A stretch of 64,000 nt of DNA from CAZVLQ01 sp964628185 (GTDB taxonomy: Bacteria > Pseudomonadota > Zetaproteobacteria > Mariprofundales > Mariprofundaceae), in the NCBI GenBank assembly GCA_964628185.1, contig CAZVLQ010000006.1:27292-91291 (forward strand). The letters are read 5' to 3'. Shown piece after piece: positions 45,040 through 53,619 of this stretch; position 1 is the first letter of the stretch, and every line of letters begins with the position of its first letter. The notes beneath the pieces were generated by a model. It saw only the letters and a list, made by a program, of their open reading frames with translations. It ran no database searches and had not been told where the DNA came from. The position numbers and the translations under genes were made by a program.

Positions 45040-46074
45040 ATGCTACAGCGGTTTTTCGGCTTTTTTTCACGGGACATTGCGATTGACCTTGGTACTGCGA
45101 ACACCCTGATCTATGTCCGTGGCGAGGGTATTGTCCTGGATGAACCCTCGGTTGTTGCCGTACACGAAAGCGGCAGCCGGAAACGGCGCGTTCTCGCCGT
45201 GGGCGGGGATGCCAAGCGCATGCTGGGGCGAACCCCTGGCTCCATTCAGGCCATCCGGCCACTCAAGGATGGCGTTATTGCGGATTTCCTGATCACGGAA
45301 GAAATGCTGAAACAATTCATCCGCAAGGTGCATAAGCGCAGTTGGGGTCTGGCGCCGCGTATTGTGATTTGCGTGCCTTACGGCTCGACGCCGGTGGAAC
45401 GCAAGGCTATCCGGGACACCGGCCTGACGGCCGGAGGACGCGAGGTTTATCTGATTGAAGAGCCGATGGCCGCCGCCATCGGCGCGGACCTGGCGGTAAC
45501 CGAAGCTTCCGGCTCGCTGGTTGTGGATATCGGCGGCGGCACCAGCGAAATTGCCGTCATCAGCTACGGCGGTATTGTCTATTCCCGCTCTGTAAGAGTG
45601 GGCGGCGACAAGATGGACGAAGCCATCATCAATCATCTCCGGCGTAAATACAGCCTTCTGATCGGCGCCACTACAGCGGAAAATATCAAGATGCAACTTG
45701 GCTGTGTTTACCCGCAGGAGAAGCGTCATGAAATGGATGTCAAGGGCCGCGACCTGATCAACGGCGTGCCAAAAAACCTGAGCCTGGATGATTCTGAAAT
45801 TCTGGAGGCCCTGACCGAACCGGTAAACGCCGTCATTGAAGGGATCAAGGTCTGTCTGGAGCGCACGCCGCCGGAACTGTCTGCGGATATCGTGGACAAA
45901 GGCATCGTGCTGACCGGAGGCGGTGCCCTGCTGACCGGTCTGGATCAGCTCCTGAGGGAAGAAACGGGCCTGCCCGTGACCGTGACGGAAAATCCTCTGC
46001 ACTGCGTGGTGCTTGGCTGCGGCAGGGTACTTGAGGAACTTGATCGCATGCGGGACGTGCTGTTCGAGGAATAA
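45040..46074 (+). CDS. mreB: Rod shape-determining protein MreB
   Basis: Actin-like filament protein that guides peptidoglycan synthesis along the cell side wall. The 344-residue length matches. Phosphate 1 motif IAIDLGTANTLIYV (about 13-26), phosphate 2 LVVDIGGGTSEIAVISYGG (about 163-181) and the adenosine motif VLTGGGALLTGLDQLL (about 289) are conserved. First gene of mreB-mreC-mreD-mrdA-rodA. The N-terminal FFGFFS resembles the amphipathic helix that binds the membrane. Confidence 0.98.
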   Translation: MLQRFFGFFSRDIAIDLGTANTLIYVRGEGIVLDEPSVVAVHESGSRKRRVLAVGGDAKRMLGRTPGSIQAIRPLKDGVIADFLITEEMLKQFIRKVHKRSWGLAPRIVICVPYGSTPVERKAIRDTGLTAGGREVYLIEEPMAAAIGADLAVTEASGSLVVDIGGGTSEIAVISYGGIVYSRSVRVGGDKMDEAIINHLRRKYSLLIGATTAENIKMQLGCVYPQEKRHEMDVKGRDLINGVPKNLSLDDSEILEALTEPVNAVIEGIKVCLERTPPELSADIVDKGIVLTGGGALLTGLDQLLREETGLPVTVTENPLHCVVLGCGRVLEELDRMRDVLFEE

Positions 46075-46077
46075 GCC

Positions 46078-46860
46078 GTGGCCCGATGGTTACGGATTCG
46101 TCCCTGGTTGTGGATCGCCGCCGGCCTGACCATCCTGTACGGCATCCAGAATCTCCCTCTTGGCCAGAGAATCACGCTGTTTATATCACCGCTGGTGGAA
46201 GCCATGGAAGCGCCGTCACGCTGGTGGATGGAATTCAACCTGTTGCTGGAGGACCGGCAGCACCTTCAGAGCAGCATCATGCAGCTTCGCAAGGCCGTTC
46301 AGCACCAGGCCGGTATGCAGGAAGACATCCGCGTCCTGCGCTCGGAAAATCTCCGCTTACGTGAACTTCTGGGACTTAAGGGATTGCCGGGATATCGCTG
46401 GCAGGCAGCCAGGGTGCTGGGTCGCAGCCCGGATAAAACGAGCCGCCGTCTGATCCTGCGAACGTCCGCCGCGGCTCAGGCCAATGACGTAGTCGCCTCG
46501 GGCAGGGGTCTGGTGGGTCTGGTGGATACCGTGCGCGGGAAACGTGCCGTAGTACGTACGATCCTGGATGCCTCCATGGCAGTTCCTGTTACCCTGCCGG
46601 ACAGAAAGCTGGCCGCCCTGATCCGCGGGCAGGGAGAAAGCCTGCAGGTTGAATTCGTCCCCTGGAAACTGACCCCGAAGACGGGAAGCATTCTTGTTAC
46701 CAGCGGCGCCGGCGGTGTGTTTCCCCCGGGGATTCCCGTCGCCCACATCGTGCGCAGCCGGAAGGTGCCCGGCAGCGTTTTTGCAAATATTGAGGCGGTG
46801 CCGGTGGCACACTGGCGCAGTGATGCATGGCTGAGCGTCGCCTCCCGCCGCAAGCCTTGA
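46078..46860 (+). CDS. mreC: Rod shape-determining protein MreC
   Basis: Bitopic periplasmic protein of the elongation machinery that activates PBP2. The 260-residue product has one N-terminal membrane segment (about 8-24), a coiled-coil region (LLEDRQHLQSSIMQLRKAVQ, about 57-76), then the beta-domain with ARVLGRSPDKTSRRLILRTS and PRTGSILVTSGAGGVFPPGI-like segments (SGAGGVFPPGIPVAHIV, about 205). GTG start at 46078, three bases after the mreB stop; typical for this operon. Confidence 0.93.
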   Translation: MARWLRIRPWLWIAAGLTILYGIQNLPLGQRITLFISPLVEAMEAPSRWWMEFNLLLEDRQHLQSSIMQLRKAVQHQAGMQEDIRVLRSENLRLRELLGLKGLPGYRWQAARVLGRSPDKTSRRLILRTSAAAQANDVVASGRGLVGLVDTVRGKRAVVRTILDASMAVPVTLPDRKLAALIRGQGESLQVEFVPWKLTPKTGSILVTSGAGGVFPPGIPVAHIVRSRKVPGSVFANIEAVPVAHWRSDAWLSVASRRKP

Positions 46861-47273
46861 CGTATTCCCCGCTCCCCTTTCTGATCCTGCCACTGGCATG
46901 TGGTGGTTTAGGCCTGAGCCTTGCCTCCGGCGGCATACTCCAACCCGACTGGGCGCTGGCCCTTCTGCTCGGAGCCCTGCTGGCCAGACGCGGCACCTGG
47001 CCATGGGTCCTGCCCGCCCTGTTCGTCCACGATTTAACCCTGTACTGGTCCGTATGGGGAACATTCCCCGTCGCCTGTTTCCTGCCCTTTTCCCTCTCCA
47101 GCCTGGATGCCCAGCTCGGAGCGGGGCTTCCCCAGCGGCTGGCGGTGATGATCGTTGTCAGCGCACCCATGCTCTGGCACGGGGCGGGTTTCACGCAATG
47201 GTTGCTTACAATTATCCTGTGCATATCTGTCTGGCACCTGACGGCGCATATCTATGAACAGCAATACGCTTGA
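46827..47273 (+). CDS. mreD: Rod shape-determining protein MreD
   Basis: Small polytopic partner of MreC. The 148-residue product has about four to five hydrophobic helices (LPFLILPLACGGLGLSLA; ALALLLGALLA; LPQRLAVMIVVSAPMLWH). Sequence similarity to MreD is weak, as is normal for the family, and identity rests on its place between mreC and mrdA. The start is uncertain: ATG at 46827 overlaps mreC by 34 bases, and TTG at 46857 overlaps its stop (TTGA). Confidence 0.75.
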   Translation: MAERRLPPQALTYSPLPFLILPLACGGLGLSLASGGILQPDWALALLLGALLARRGTWPWVLPALFVHDLTLYWSVWGTFPVACFLPFSLSSLDAQLGAGLPQRLAVMIVVSAPMLWHGAGFTQWLLTIILCISVWHLTAHIYEQQYA

Positions 47274-49077
47274 AATCCGCGGTAGCTATGAACGCCGGCT
47301 GCTGTTGTTCCAGGCCATGCTCATACTGCTGCTCATCTTGCTGATCGTCCGGCTGGCCGATCTTCAGTGGCTGCAACACAAGGGCCTGGCGTTGCAGGCC
47401 GAGCAAAACCGGGTGAATGTGGTGCCTGTCATTCCCACACGTGGCGAAATTGTGGACCGGAACAATCGCGGTCTGGCGCTGAATCGCGTCTCCTATCTGC
47501 TGACGCTCATCCCCGAGCGGACGGAACATCTGGAAGCACCGCTGGCCACGTTGCAACGGCTCCTGCACTGGAGCAGGAAACGCACGGCCAGGATTACGGC
47601 CCGCGTCCGTCATGCCCGGCCGGATCGTCCGGTGCTGCTGGATGACAAGCTCACCTGGCGGGAAGTTGCGCCTGTCGCGGCACGCCTGAATACGCTGCCC
47701 GGTGTGAATGTCCAGGCCGGAACGCACCGCGTTTATCCTTTTGGCGCATTGACCTCGCATCTGATCGGTTATCTCTCACTTGCAGGTCCTGCGGATGTGC
47801 GGGCGGGCGTACAGCCCACGGAGGATGTGGGCAGAACAGGGGTGGAACGGGTATTCGAGCGAGTACTGCACGGCCAGCCCGGTGCACAGTATGAAGAGGT
47901 CGATGCGCTGGGCCGGCGCATCAGCGTGTTCAGGCGCACCCCGCCTGTTAAGGGCCGGCGCTTGCGGCTGGCGCTGGATGTCAGGCTTCAGCAGGCGGCC
48001 GCCAAGGCTCTCCGCGGGCGCACGGGCGCGGTTGTGGTGTTGGATGTACAGACCGGTGAAGTGCTGGCCCTGCTCAGTCAGCCCGGGTTTGACCCCAACC
48101 GTTTCATTACCGGCCTGGAGACCAGGCAATGGCAGACGTGGCTGCACAACCCCGCCCACCCCCTGATCAACCGGGCTCTGCAGGCCGCCTATCCACCCGC
48201 GTCCACATTCAAGCTGCTTACCGGCCTGGCCGGCCTGCAAAACCACGCCTCACTGGCCTATGGTGCGGCACAATGCCCCGGCTACCTTGAGCTGGCGGAC
48301 CGCAAGTTGCGTTGTTGGAAAAAAAAGGGTCACCGCCATGTTGATCTTCACAAGGCCATCGTGGAATCCTGTGACGTGTATTTCTACAAGCTGGGGGACC
48401 AGCTTGGTATGCAGGCCATCAACCTGGAAGCAAAACTGTGGGGGTTCGGGCAGCTCTCCGGCATCGGGCTTGCTTCCGAAGCGACGGGCATGATCCCCGA
48501 AGGATTAAATCGGCGCGGGGGGCGCAGGCACAGATGGGTTCGCGGCATCACGATGATTACCGCCATCGGCCAGGGCTCCGTGACCGTCACCCCGTTGCAA
48601 CTGGCCCGTTTTTCCGCCGCCATCGCCAACGGCGGCAAATTGCTGACGCCGCATCTTGAAGCAGGCGTTCCACCCCGGATCGACAGAACGATTGATATCG
48701 AACCGGAACAGCTTGAGATGATTCGCAAGGCCATGCGTGGCGTAGTCGCCGAACGACACGGCACGGCCCACTACTACCTTTCGGGCCTGCCCTGGGACGT
48801 GGCCGGGAAAACCGGCACGGCTCAGGTGATCGCCAAAGCCCAGGATGACGTTCCGGTGAAAAAGAAAGAATTGCGTCAGGATCAGAAAGATCACGCCTGG
48901 TTCATGGGTTATGCGCCTTTTGAGAAGCCCCGCATCGCATTCGCCGTTTTTGTTGAACATGGCGGCCATGGCGGCAGCGCCGCGGCCCCGGTGGCGGCGG
49001 CAATCGTGCGCGCCATGGCGGCGGAGGCCAGGCCGCGGATTGCAGTGCCTTCACACAATATGCAGGCCAGGAAATGA
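47254..49077 (+). CDS. mrdA: Penicillin-binding protein 2 (peptidoglycan transpeptidase)
   Basis: Class B transpeptidase of the elongation machinery, 607 residues. One N-terminal anchor (AMLILLLILLIVRLADLQWL, about 21-40), a dimerisation/pedestal region and a transpeptidase domain with catalytic STFK (in PPASTFKLLT, about 311), SCD (in VESCDVYFY, about 372) and KTG (in GKTGTAQ, about 522). Overlaps mreD by 20 bases and rodA by 4 (ATGA). The SCD form of the SxN motif is usual in PBP2. Confidence 0.97.
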   Translation: MNSNTLEIRGSYERRLLLFQAMLILLLILLIVRLADLQWLQHKGLALQAEQNRVNVVPVIPTRGEIVDRNNRGLALNRVSYLLTLIPERTEHLEAPLATLQRLLHWSRKRTARITARVRHARPDRPVLLDDKLTWREVAPVAARLNTLPGVNVQAGTHRVYPFGALTSHLIGYLSLAGPADVRAGVQPTEDVGRTGVERVFERVLHGQPGAQYEEVDALGRRISVFRRTPPVKGRRLRLALDVRLQQAAAKALRGRTGAVVVLDVQTGEVLALLSQPGFDPNRFITGLETRQWQTWLHNPAHPLINRALQAAYPPASTFKLLTGLAGLQNHASLAYGAAQCPGYLELADRKLRCWKKKGHRHVDLHKAIVESCDVYFYKLGDQLGMQAINLEAKLWGFGQLSGIGLASEATGMIPEGLNRRGGRRHRWVRGITMITAIGQGSVTVTPLQLARFSAAIANGGKLLTPHLEAGVPPRIDRTIDIEPEQLEMIRKAMRGVVAERHGTAHYYLSGLPWDVAGKTGTAQVIAKAQDDVPVKKKELRQDQKDHAWFMGYAPFEKPRIAFAVFVEHGGHGGSAAAPVAAAIVRAMAAEARPRIAVPSHNMQARK

Positions 49078-50177
49078 ACACCATCCGGCGCATGGACCTG
49101 GTGCTGCTGGCTACCCTCGCCTGCCTGATGACGCTGGGGCTGGCCACCCTGTATGCCGCCGTCCATCAGGGCGGTATCGGCCTGTGGCAACGGCAGGTGA
49201 TCTACTGGGGCATGGGCCTCGGCCTTTTTTTCACATTGGCATTCATCCCGCTGCGCCTTACCGCCCTGTTCGCCTGGCCCGTGTATCTGCTCACCCTGAT
49301 GGCCCTCCTGCTCGTACCCCTGATCGGTGACGTGCAGATGGGAGCTCGGCGCTGGTTGAATCTCGGCCTGTTTCATTTCCAGCCGTCGGAAATGATGAAG
49401 TGGGCGCTGATGCTGCTGCTTGCCCACTGGTTCGCCTCACGCACGGCGGCCTCGTTCGGAAATCTGTTCCAGGCCGCGGCCTTCAGTCTGCTCCCCGCCG
49501 TACTGATCGTGTTACAGCCGGATCTCGGCACCGCACTGGTGCTGCTCTTCGCCACCTCCGCCATGTTTATTGCCTCGGGTCTGCCCTGGCTCTGGGCCGG
49601 CTTCGGTTGCGCCGCGGCCCTGCTCTCCCTGCCTCTCCTGTGGCATAACATGCATACCTATCAGCAACAGCGCATCCTGAGCTTTCTCAACCCGCAGTCC
49701 GATCCTCTGGGTGCCGGCTATCATGTTATCCAGTCCACGATCGCCATCGGCGCCGGCGGCATCCTCGGCAAAGGCTACCTGCAGGGCTCACAGTCCCGCC
49801 TGCACTTTCTGCCCGAGCAACACACGGATTTCATTTTCGCCGTACTGGCGGAAGAGGGCGGCCTGATCACATCCATCCTGTTGCTGCTGGTTTACGGCAT
49901 CATGATCACGCGCATCCTGATCATTGCCAAACGCGCTCCCACAAGATTCGGCGGGCTGCTCTGCATTGGCGCCGCCACCATTTTCACCCTCTATATCTGC
50001 ATCAACATCGGCATGGTTTCCGGCGTGCTGCCGGTGGTGGGCGTACCGCTGCCGTTCATCAGTTACGGCGGCTCGGCCCTGATCACCATGCTGGCCGTCC
50101 TTGGCCTGGTCATGCGGGTTGCCATTGAATCGAAAGACGCAATCCCCTGGCAAAGACCCGGCAGTCCGTTCGTTTAA
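49074..50177 (+). CDS. mrdB: RodA, SEDS peptidoglycan glycosyltransferase
   Basis: Polymerises lipid II together with PBP2. The 367-residue multispan SEDS protein has about ten membrane helices. Family motifs are RWLNLGLFHFQPSEMMKWAL (about 84-103), QPDLGTALVLLFAT (about 148), SRLHFLPEQHTDFIFAVLAE (about 240-259) and GVPLPFISYGGSALITMLA (about 322-340). The catalytic Asp region lies in the HTDFIF segment. Also called rodA. Last gene of the mre operon. Confidence 0.97.
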   Translation: MNTIRRMDLVLLATLACLMTLGLATLYAAVHQGGIGLWQRQVIYWGMGLGLFFTLAFIPLRLTALFAWPVYLLTLMALLLVPLIGDVQMGARRWLNLGLFHFQPSEMMKWALMLLLAHWFASRTAASFGNLFQAAAFSLLPAVLIVLQPDLGTALVLLFATSAMFIASGLPWLWAGFGCAAALLSLPLLWHNMHTYQQQRILSFLNPQSDPLGAGYHVIQSTIAIGAGGILGKGYLQGSQSRLHFLPEQHTDFIFAVLAEEGGLITSILLLLVYGIMITRILIIAKRAPTRFGGLLCIGAATIFTLYICINIGMVSGVLPVVGVPLPFISYGGSALITMLAVLGLVMRVAIESKDAIPWQRPGSPFV

Positions 50178-50189
50178 CCCGCATTATAT

Positions 50190-50212
50190 TAACGGGATGG
50201 CCCGTCCCGTTA
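50190..50212. terminator. Possible bidirectional terminator hairpin after rodA
   Basis: TAACGGGA-TGGCCCG-TCCCGTTA between convergent rodA and the TauE-like gene. No T-tract on either side, so only moderately supported; it overlaps the stop codon of the TauE-like gene. The preceding TTTAACCCGCATTATATT resembles the repeat at 26658 and 63982. Confidence 0.4.
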
Positions 50213-51010
50213 GCGCAGACTCGCCCATGCCGCCGCCGCCAGAAGCATGAGTGAAAGAAAGGCGAACAATCCTCTCAAAATCATGCGCATACGCGACTCT
50301 GAAGTGACGGCATGCATACGGGCGGACCAGCCGGTTGCAAACGGCAGAATCAGCAGGATGCCGAGCCACGCTCCCGCCAGAAACGAAAGCTGGGCGCCGA
50401 GCAGCGCCCGCCAGCCGGACTCCAGCGCGAGATTGACGGTAACGGCGGTTGCGGCCATCGCCAGCGAACTCATGGCCGATGTGCCCACCGCCTGTCGCAG
50501 GGGCAGGGACCGCCTCAGCAACGGCACCAGCATCGTGCCGCCACCGATACCGAGCATGCCGGAAACATAGCCGACAGGCCCCGAATACATGGCGGGTGAA
50601 GCCGCATGTATGCCGGCGCGGACGGACCTGCCGTAGTCCCAGGCGATCCAGCCATCCAGCACTGCCAGACCCGCAAGAACCATGGCCCCGGGGATGCGCA
50701 GCGTCAGCCACAGGCCGAGGGAAGCGCCCATGACCAGACCGGGAATCAGTTGCCGGAACATCTTCATATTGACATGGCCAAGCCGCCAGTGAGAACGAAC
50801 AGAAAACAGGCCGGTCACCACGATCGCCACCATGCTGGCCATGACGGTGGCGGAAATTGCACCCTGACCCGGCATCAGGGCATAAAATACCGGCATATAG
50901 ATCAGTCCTCCGCCCAGCCCGGCCAGCCCGGCCAGGACGCCGCCCGCCGCACCTGCGACCAGTCCGGCCAGCAGGCCGCAGGCGAGCAGATACAGATCCA
51001 GTTCCGGCAT
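50210..51010 (-). CDS. TauE/SafE-family permease
   Basis: Predicted inner-membrane transporter of 266 residues in the TauE/SafE (sulfite or anion exporter) family, substrate unknown. About eight helices; typical duplicated glycine-rich segments are GLGGGLIYMPVFYALMPGQG (about 31-50) and GMLGIGGGTMLVPLLRRSL (about 151-169). The ATG at 51010 lies two bases after the ogt stop, so ogt and this gene form an operon on the minus strand. Confidence 0.88.
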   Translation of the reverse strand: MPELDLYLLACGLLAGLVAGAAGGVLAGLAGLGGGLIYMPVFYALMPGQGAISATVMASMVAIVVTGLFSVRSHWRLGHVNMKMFRQLIPGLVMGASLGLWLTLRIPGAMVLAGLAVLDGWIAWDYGRSVRAGIHAASPAMYSGPVGYVSGMLGIGGGTMLVPLLRRSLPLRQAVGTSAMSSLAMAATAVTVNLALESGWRALLGAQLSFLAGAWLGILLILPFATGWSARMHAVTSESRMRMILRGLFAFLSLMLLAAAAWASLR

Positions 51011-51012
51011 GC

Positions 51013-51477
51013 TCACAGTATAACGCCCTCGAATGCGAGCAGCCTTCTTTTCCACGCCAGGCCGCAACTGAAACCACCCGGACCGTGGGCGGCGACGATA
51101 CGATGGCAGGGAACCAGAATCGGCAGGGGGTTCGCCCCCAGGGCCTGGCCCACGGCGCGCGCTCCGGTTCCCAGCGCTTTCGCCAGCTCGCCATAGCTGC
51201 GGGTCTCCCCTTTCGGGATTTCCAGCAGCACATGTCTGAGGCGGTGCTGGAAAGCTGTGCGGGCGGGAGCCATCAGGGGCAGCAGCACTTCTCCGCCACC
51301 ATAAAAACAGGCATCCAGCCACAGCACAAGTGGATGCCCGGCGGGAGCCGGCGCAGCACCGCAGGGCACCAGCCGAATGGCATGGCATACCCCGCCCGCA
51401 AGATAAAGCGTGACGGGACCCCAGGGCGTGACGTAGCCAAAGGGACGCGCCGGATGCCGCATGGCGCTGTCATGCAT
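51013..51477 (-). CDS. ogt: Methylated-DNA-protein-cysteine methyltransferase
   Basis: Suicide DNA-repair protein that removes methyl from O6-methylguanine. The 154-residue product has the recognition helix in YGELAKALGTGARAVGQALG (about 95-114) and the acceptor Cys in PILVPCHRIV (about 118-127). The N-terminal domain is short (about 75 residues). It is divergent from the truncated yqaA gene and precedes the TauE-like gene. A family member with Ada-type DNA-binding domain is not fused. Confidence 0.94.
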   Translation of the reverse strand: MHDSAMRHPARPFGYVTPWGPVTLYLAGGVCHAIRLVPCGAAPAPAGHPLVLWLDACFYGGGEVLLPLMAPARTAFQHRLRHVLLEIPKGETRSYGELAKALGTGARAVGQALGANPLPILVPCHRIVAAHGPGGFSCGLAWKRRLLAFEGVIL

Positions 51478-51507
51478 GATTCATAAAACGTCGTGGTAGT
51501 ATAGCGC

Positions 51508-51735
51508 ATGGACTGGGCATTGTTTTTCTCGGCACTGGTTTCCGCCACCTTGTTTCCCGGCGGCTCGGAGGCACTGCTGATTTACCGGCTGCACGAAGGA
51601 GCTGATCCGTGGATCATAGTACCCATCGCCACTGCCGGCAATGTGCTGGGCAGTCTGTTAACCTTCTATATGGGCCGGCTCGGCAATGCAGCCGTGCATC
51701 ACAAGTGGTTGCGTATATCGGGCCAGGAGAAATAA
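51508..51735 (+). pseudogene. yqaA: Truncated YqaA/DedA-like membrane protein
   Basis: The 75-residue product matches the first half of YqaA: ALFFSALVSATLFPGGSEAL (about 4-23), then ATAGNVLGSLLTFYMGRLGN (about 41-60). YqaA in E. coli is about 142 residues; the second half, with the expected helices after the loop, is missing and the frame ends at RISGQEK. I find no matching sequence in other frames before clcA, so a deletion is more likely than a simple frameshift. It may be non-functional. Promoter for the following channel gene probably lies here or upstream. Confidence 0.65.
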
Positions 51736-51828
51736 AAAAGGGGCATATAATTCTGTCGGAGCGAACCGGAACGCGTTACCCTTGCTCGCCCGAAAAAAAC
51801 GTCCTTGATGTGGAGGAAACCCGTCAGC

Positions 51829-53619
51829 ATGCCACGCCGGATCAAAGCACTAATGCTCTCCAGCAAATACCTGGTGATGCATCAGGAGATGCTGTACCTG
51901 AGCATCCTGGCCATCGGTATCGGTGTACTGGCCGGTTATGCCGCCCTGCTGCTTCGTTTCAGTATTGAATGGGTTTCCGAATTGTGGACGCACGAATCCA
52001 TCTGGGAGGCCGCGGCTACCACGCTCCCGTGGTACGTCTATCTGCTTGCCCCCACGGCAGCGGGCCTGTTTGTCGGCTGGCTGCTGGTGCGCCTGCTTCC
52101 GCATGGCGAACTGCGCGGCGTGGCGGGCGTGATCGAAGACCTGGTGGAACACAATGCGCGCATCAATCCCAGACAGATGGTGACGGAAACGGCGGGCATG
52201 CCGATCAGCCTGGGCAGCGGCATCAGCCTGGGGCGCGAGGGGCCGACGGTCGCCGTGGGCGCCGTGATCGGCTCGGAAATCGGTCACCGGCTGGGCCTGA
52301 ATGAGCAACAGATGCGGACCCTGATCGGCTGCGGCGTGGCCGCCGGCATTGCCGCTTCATTCAACACGCCGATTGGCGGTGTGCTTTTCGCGCTGGAGGT
52401 CATCCTGGCGGACTATGCCATGGCCACCTTCAGCCCGATCGTTATTTCATCCGTGGTGGCAACCGTGATCACGCGCTCCGAAGTGGGTAATTTCCCCGCC
52501 TTCCTGATCCCCGAATATCACCTGATCAGCACCTGGGAGATCGCCGCCTATATTGCCATCGGTGTGTTCTGCGGACTGATTGCAACCGTGCTGATCAAGG
52601 CCATGGCGCCCGCCCGCGCCATCTTTTCCAGGCTGATCCCCGACCGCCGCTTTCGCCCCGCCGCGGCAGGCTTCCTGCTGGGCCTGATGGGGCTGGCCGT
52701 ACCCCAGATCATGTCCATCGGCTATGGCACGGTTGAATCCATGCTGCTGGAGCATGTCAGGCCCGAGTTGCTTGGCATCATGCTTCCGCTCAGCGCCTTT
52801 TTTGCCATTGTGCTGATCGGCAAACTCATTGCCACGGTTATCAGCTTTGCTTCCGGATTTCCGGGCGGTCTGCTGGGCCCGGCGCTGTTTCTGGGCGCCA
52901 CGGCAGGCGCCCTGTGCGGGGGCGTGGTCCACAGCATTTCTCCCGCCTTCACCGAAAGCACCGGCGCCTATGCGCTGGTGGCCTGCGGCGCCATGACTGC
53001 CGCCGCCCTGCAGGCGCCGATCACCATTATGCTGATGGTCTTCGAACTCTCGGCGGACTATCACATCATGCTGCCGCTGATGGCGGCCTGCATTGTCGCC
53101 ACGCTGGTCAGACGCATTTTTGGCCGTGATTCGGTGTTCACCGAAGCGCTGCAGGAGCGCGGCATCGAAACAGGCTGGGGACTTGAGCAGTCGTGGATGC
53201 GCTCCGTCAAGGTGACCCGCATCCCCTGGAAAGCCGTTCCCAGCGTACCCGATTACACGCATCTGGAAGCGCTGAAGCGCATCTATGTGGATTCCGGCAA
53301 GGGTTGCGTCATCGTGGTGAACGAGCATGAGGAAATGACCGGCGTGATTACCTTTACCGATCTCCAGCCGTGGCTGCTTGACCCCAGCATGGATCATGTT
53401 GCGGTCGCCGCCGAAGTCGCCAACAGAAACGTGCGCACGATTTCCGAAGCGGACAGCCTGCTTTCCGCCATCCGCATGTTTGACCGGGAAATCTTCGAAC
53501 AGATCCCGGTTACGGCAAAAGGGAACCGCCGCAAGGTACTGGGCGTGCTGTCGCGCAATGCCGTATTCTCCACCTACCACCGCATGATCATCAAACACGG
53601 CGAACAGGGTCAGGACTGA
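51829..53619 (+). CDS. ClC-family chloride channel/transporter with CBS pair
   Basis: ClC chloride channel or H+/Cl- exchanger of 596 residues. About ten helices carry the ion-pathway motifs: GSGISLGREGPTVAVG (about 126, GREGP holds the gating Glu), GFPGGLLGPALFLG (about 343), and AAALQAPIT (about 394). Two CBS domains form the C-terminus (about 470-585), which may sense nucleotides. The ATG at 51829 gives an N-terminus with MPRRIKALML; the ribosome-binding site spacing is long (GGAGG 12 bases upstream). Exchanger or channel cannot be decided by eye. Confidence 0.9.
   Translation: MPRRIKALMLSSKYLVMHQEMLYLSILAIGIGVLAGYAALLLRFSIEWVSELWTHESIWEAAATTLPWYVYLLAPTAAGLFVGWLLVRLLPHGELRGVAGVIEDLVEHNARINPRQMVTETAGMPISLGSGISLGREGPTVAVGAVIGSEIGHRLGLNEQQMRTLIGCGVAAGIAASFNTPIGGVLFALEVILADYAMATFSPIVISSVVATVITRSEVGNFPAFLIPEYHLISTWEIAAYIAIGVFCGLIATVLIKAMAPARAIFSRLIPDRRFRPAAAGFLLGLMGLAVPQIMSIGYGTVESMLLEHVRPELLGIMLPLSAFFAIVLIGKLIATVISFASGFPGGLLGPALFLGATAGALCGGVVHSISPAFTESTGAYALVACGAMTAAALQAPITIMLMVFELSADYHIMLPLMAACIVATLVRRIFGRDSVFTEALQERGIETGWGLEQSWMRSVKVTRIPWKAVPSVPDYTHLEALKRIYVDSGKGCVIVVNEHEEMTGVITFTDLQPWLLDPSMDHVAVAAEVANRNVRTISEADSLLSAIRMFDREIFEQIPVTAKGNRRKVLGVLSRNAVFSTYHRMIIKHGEQGQD

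Noticed and set aside
45067..46002. 311-codon open frame antisense to mreB
   Set aside because: MreB on the plus strand is certain; no independent support.
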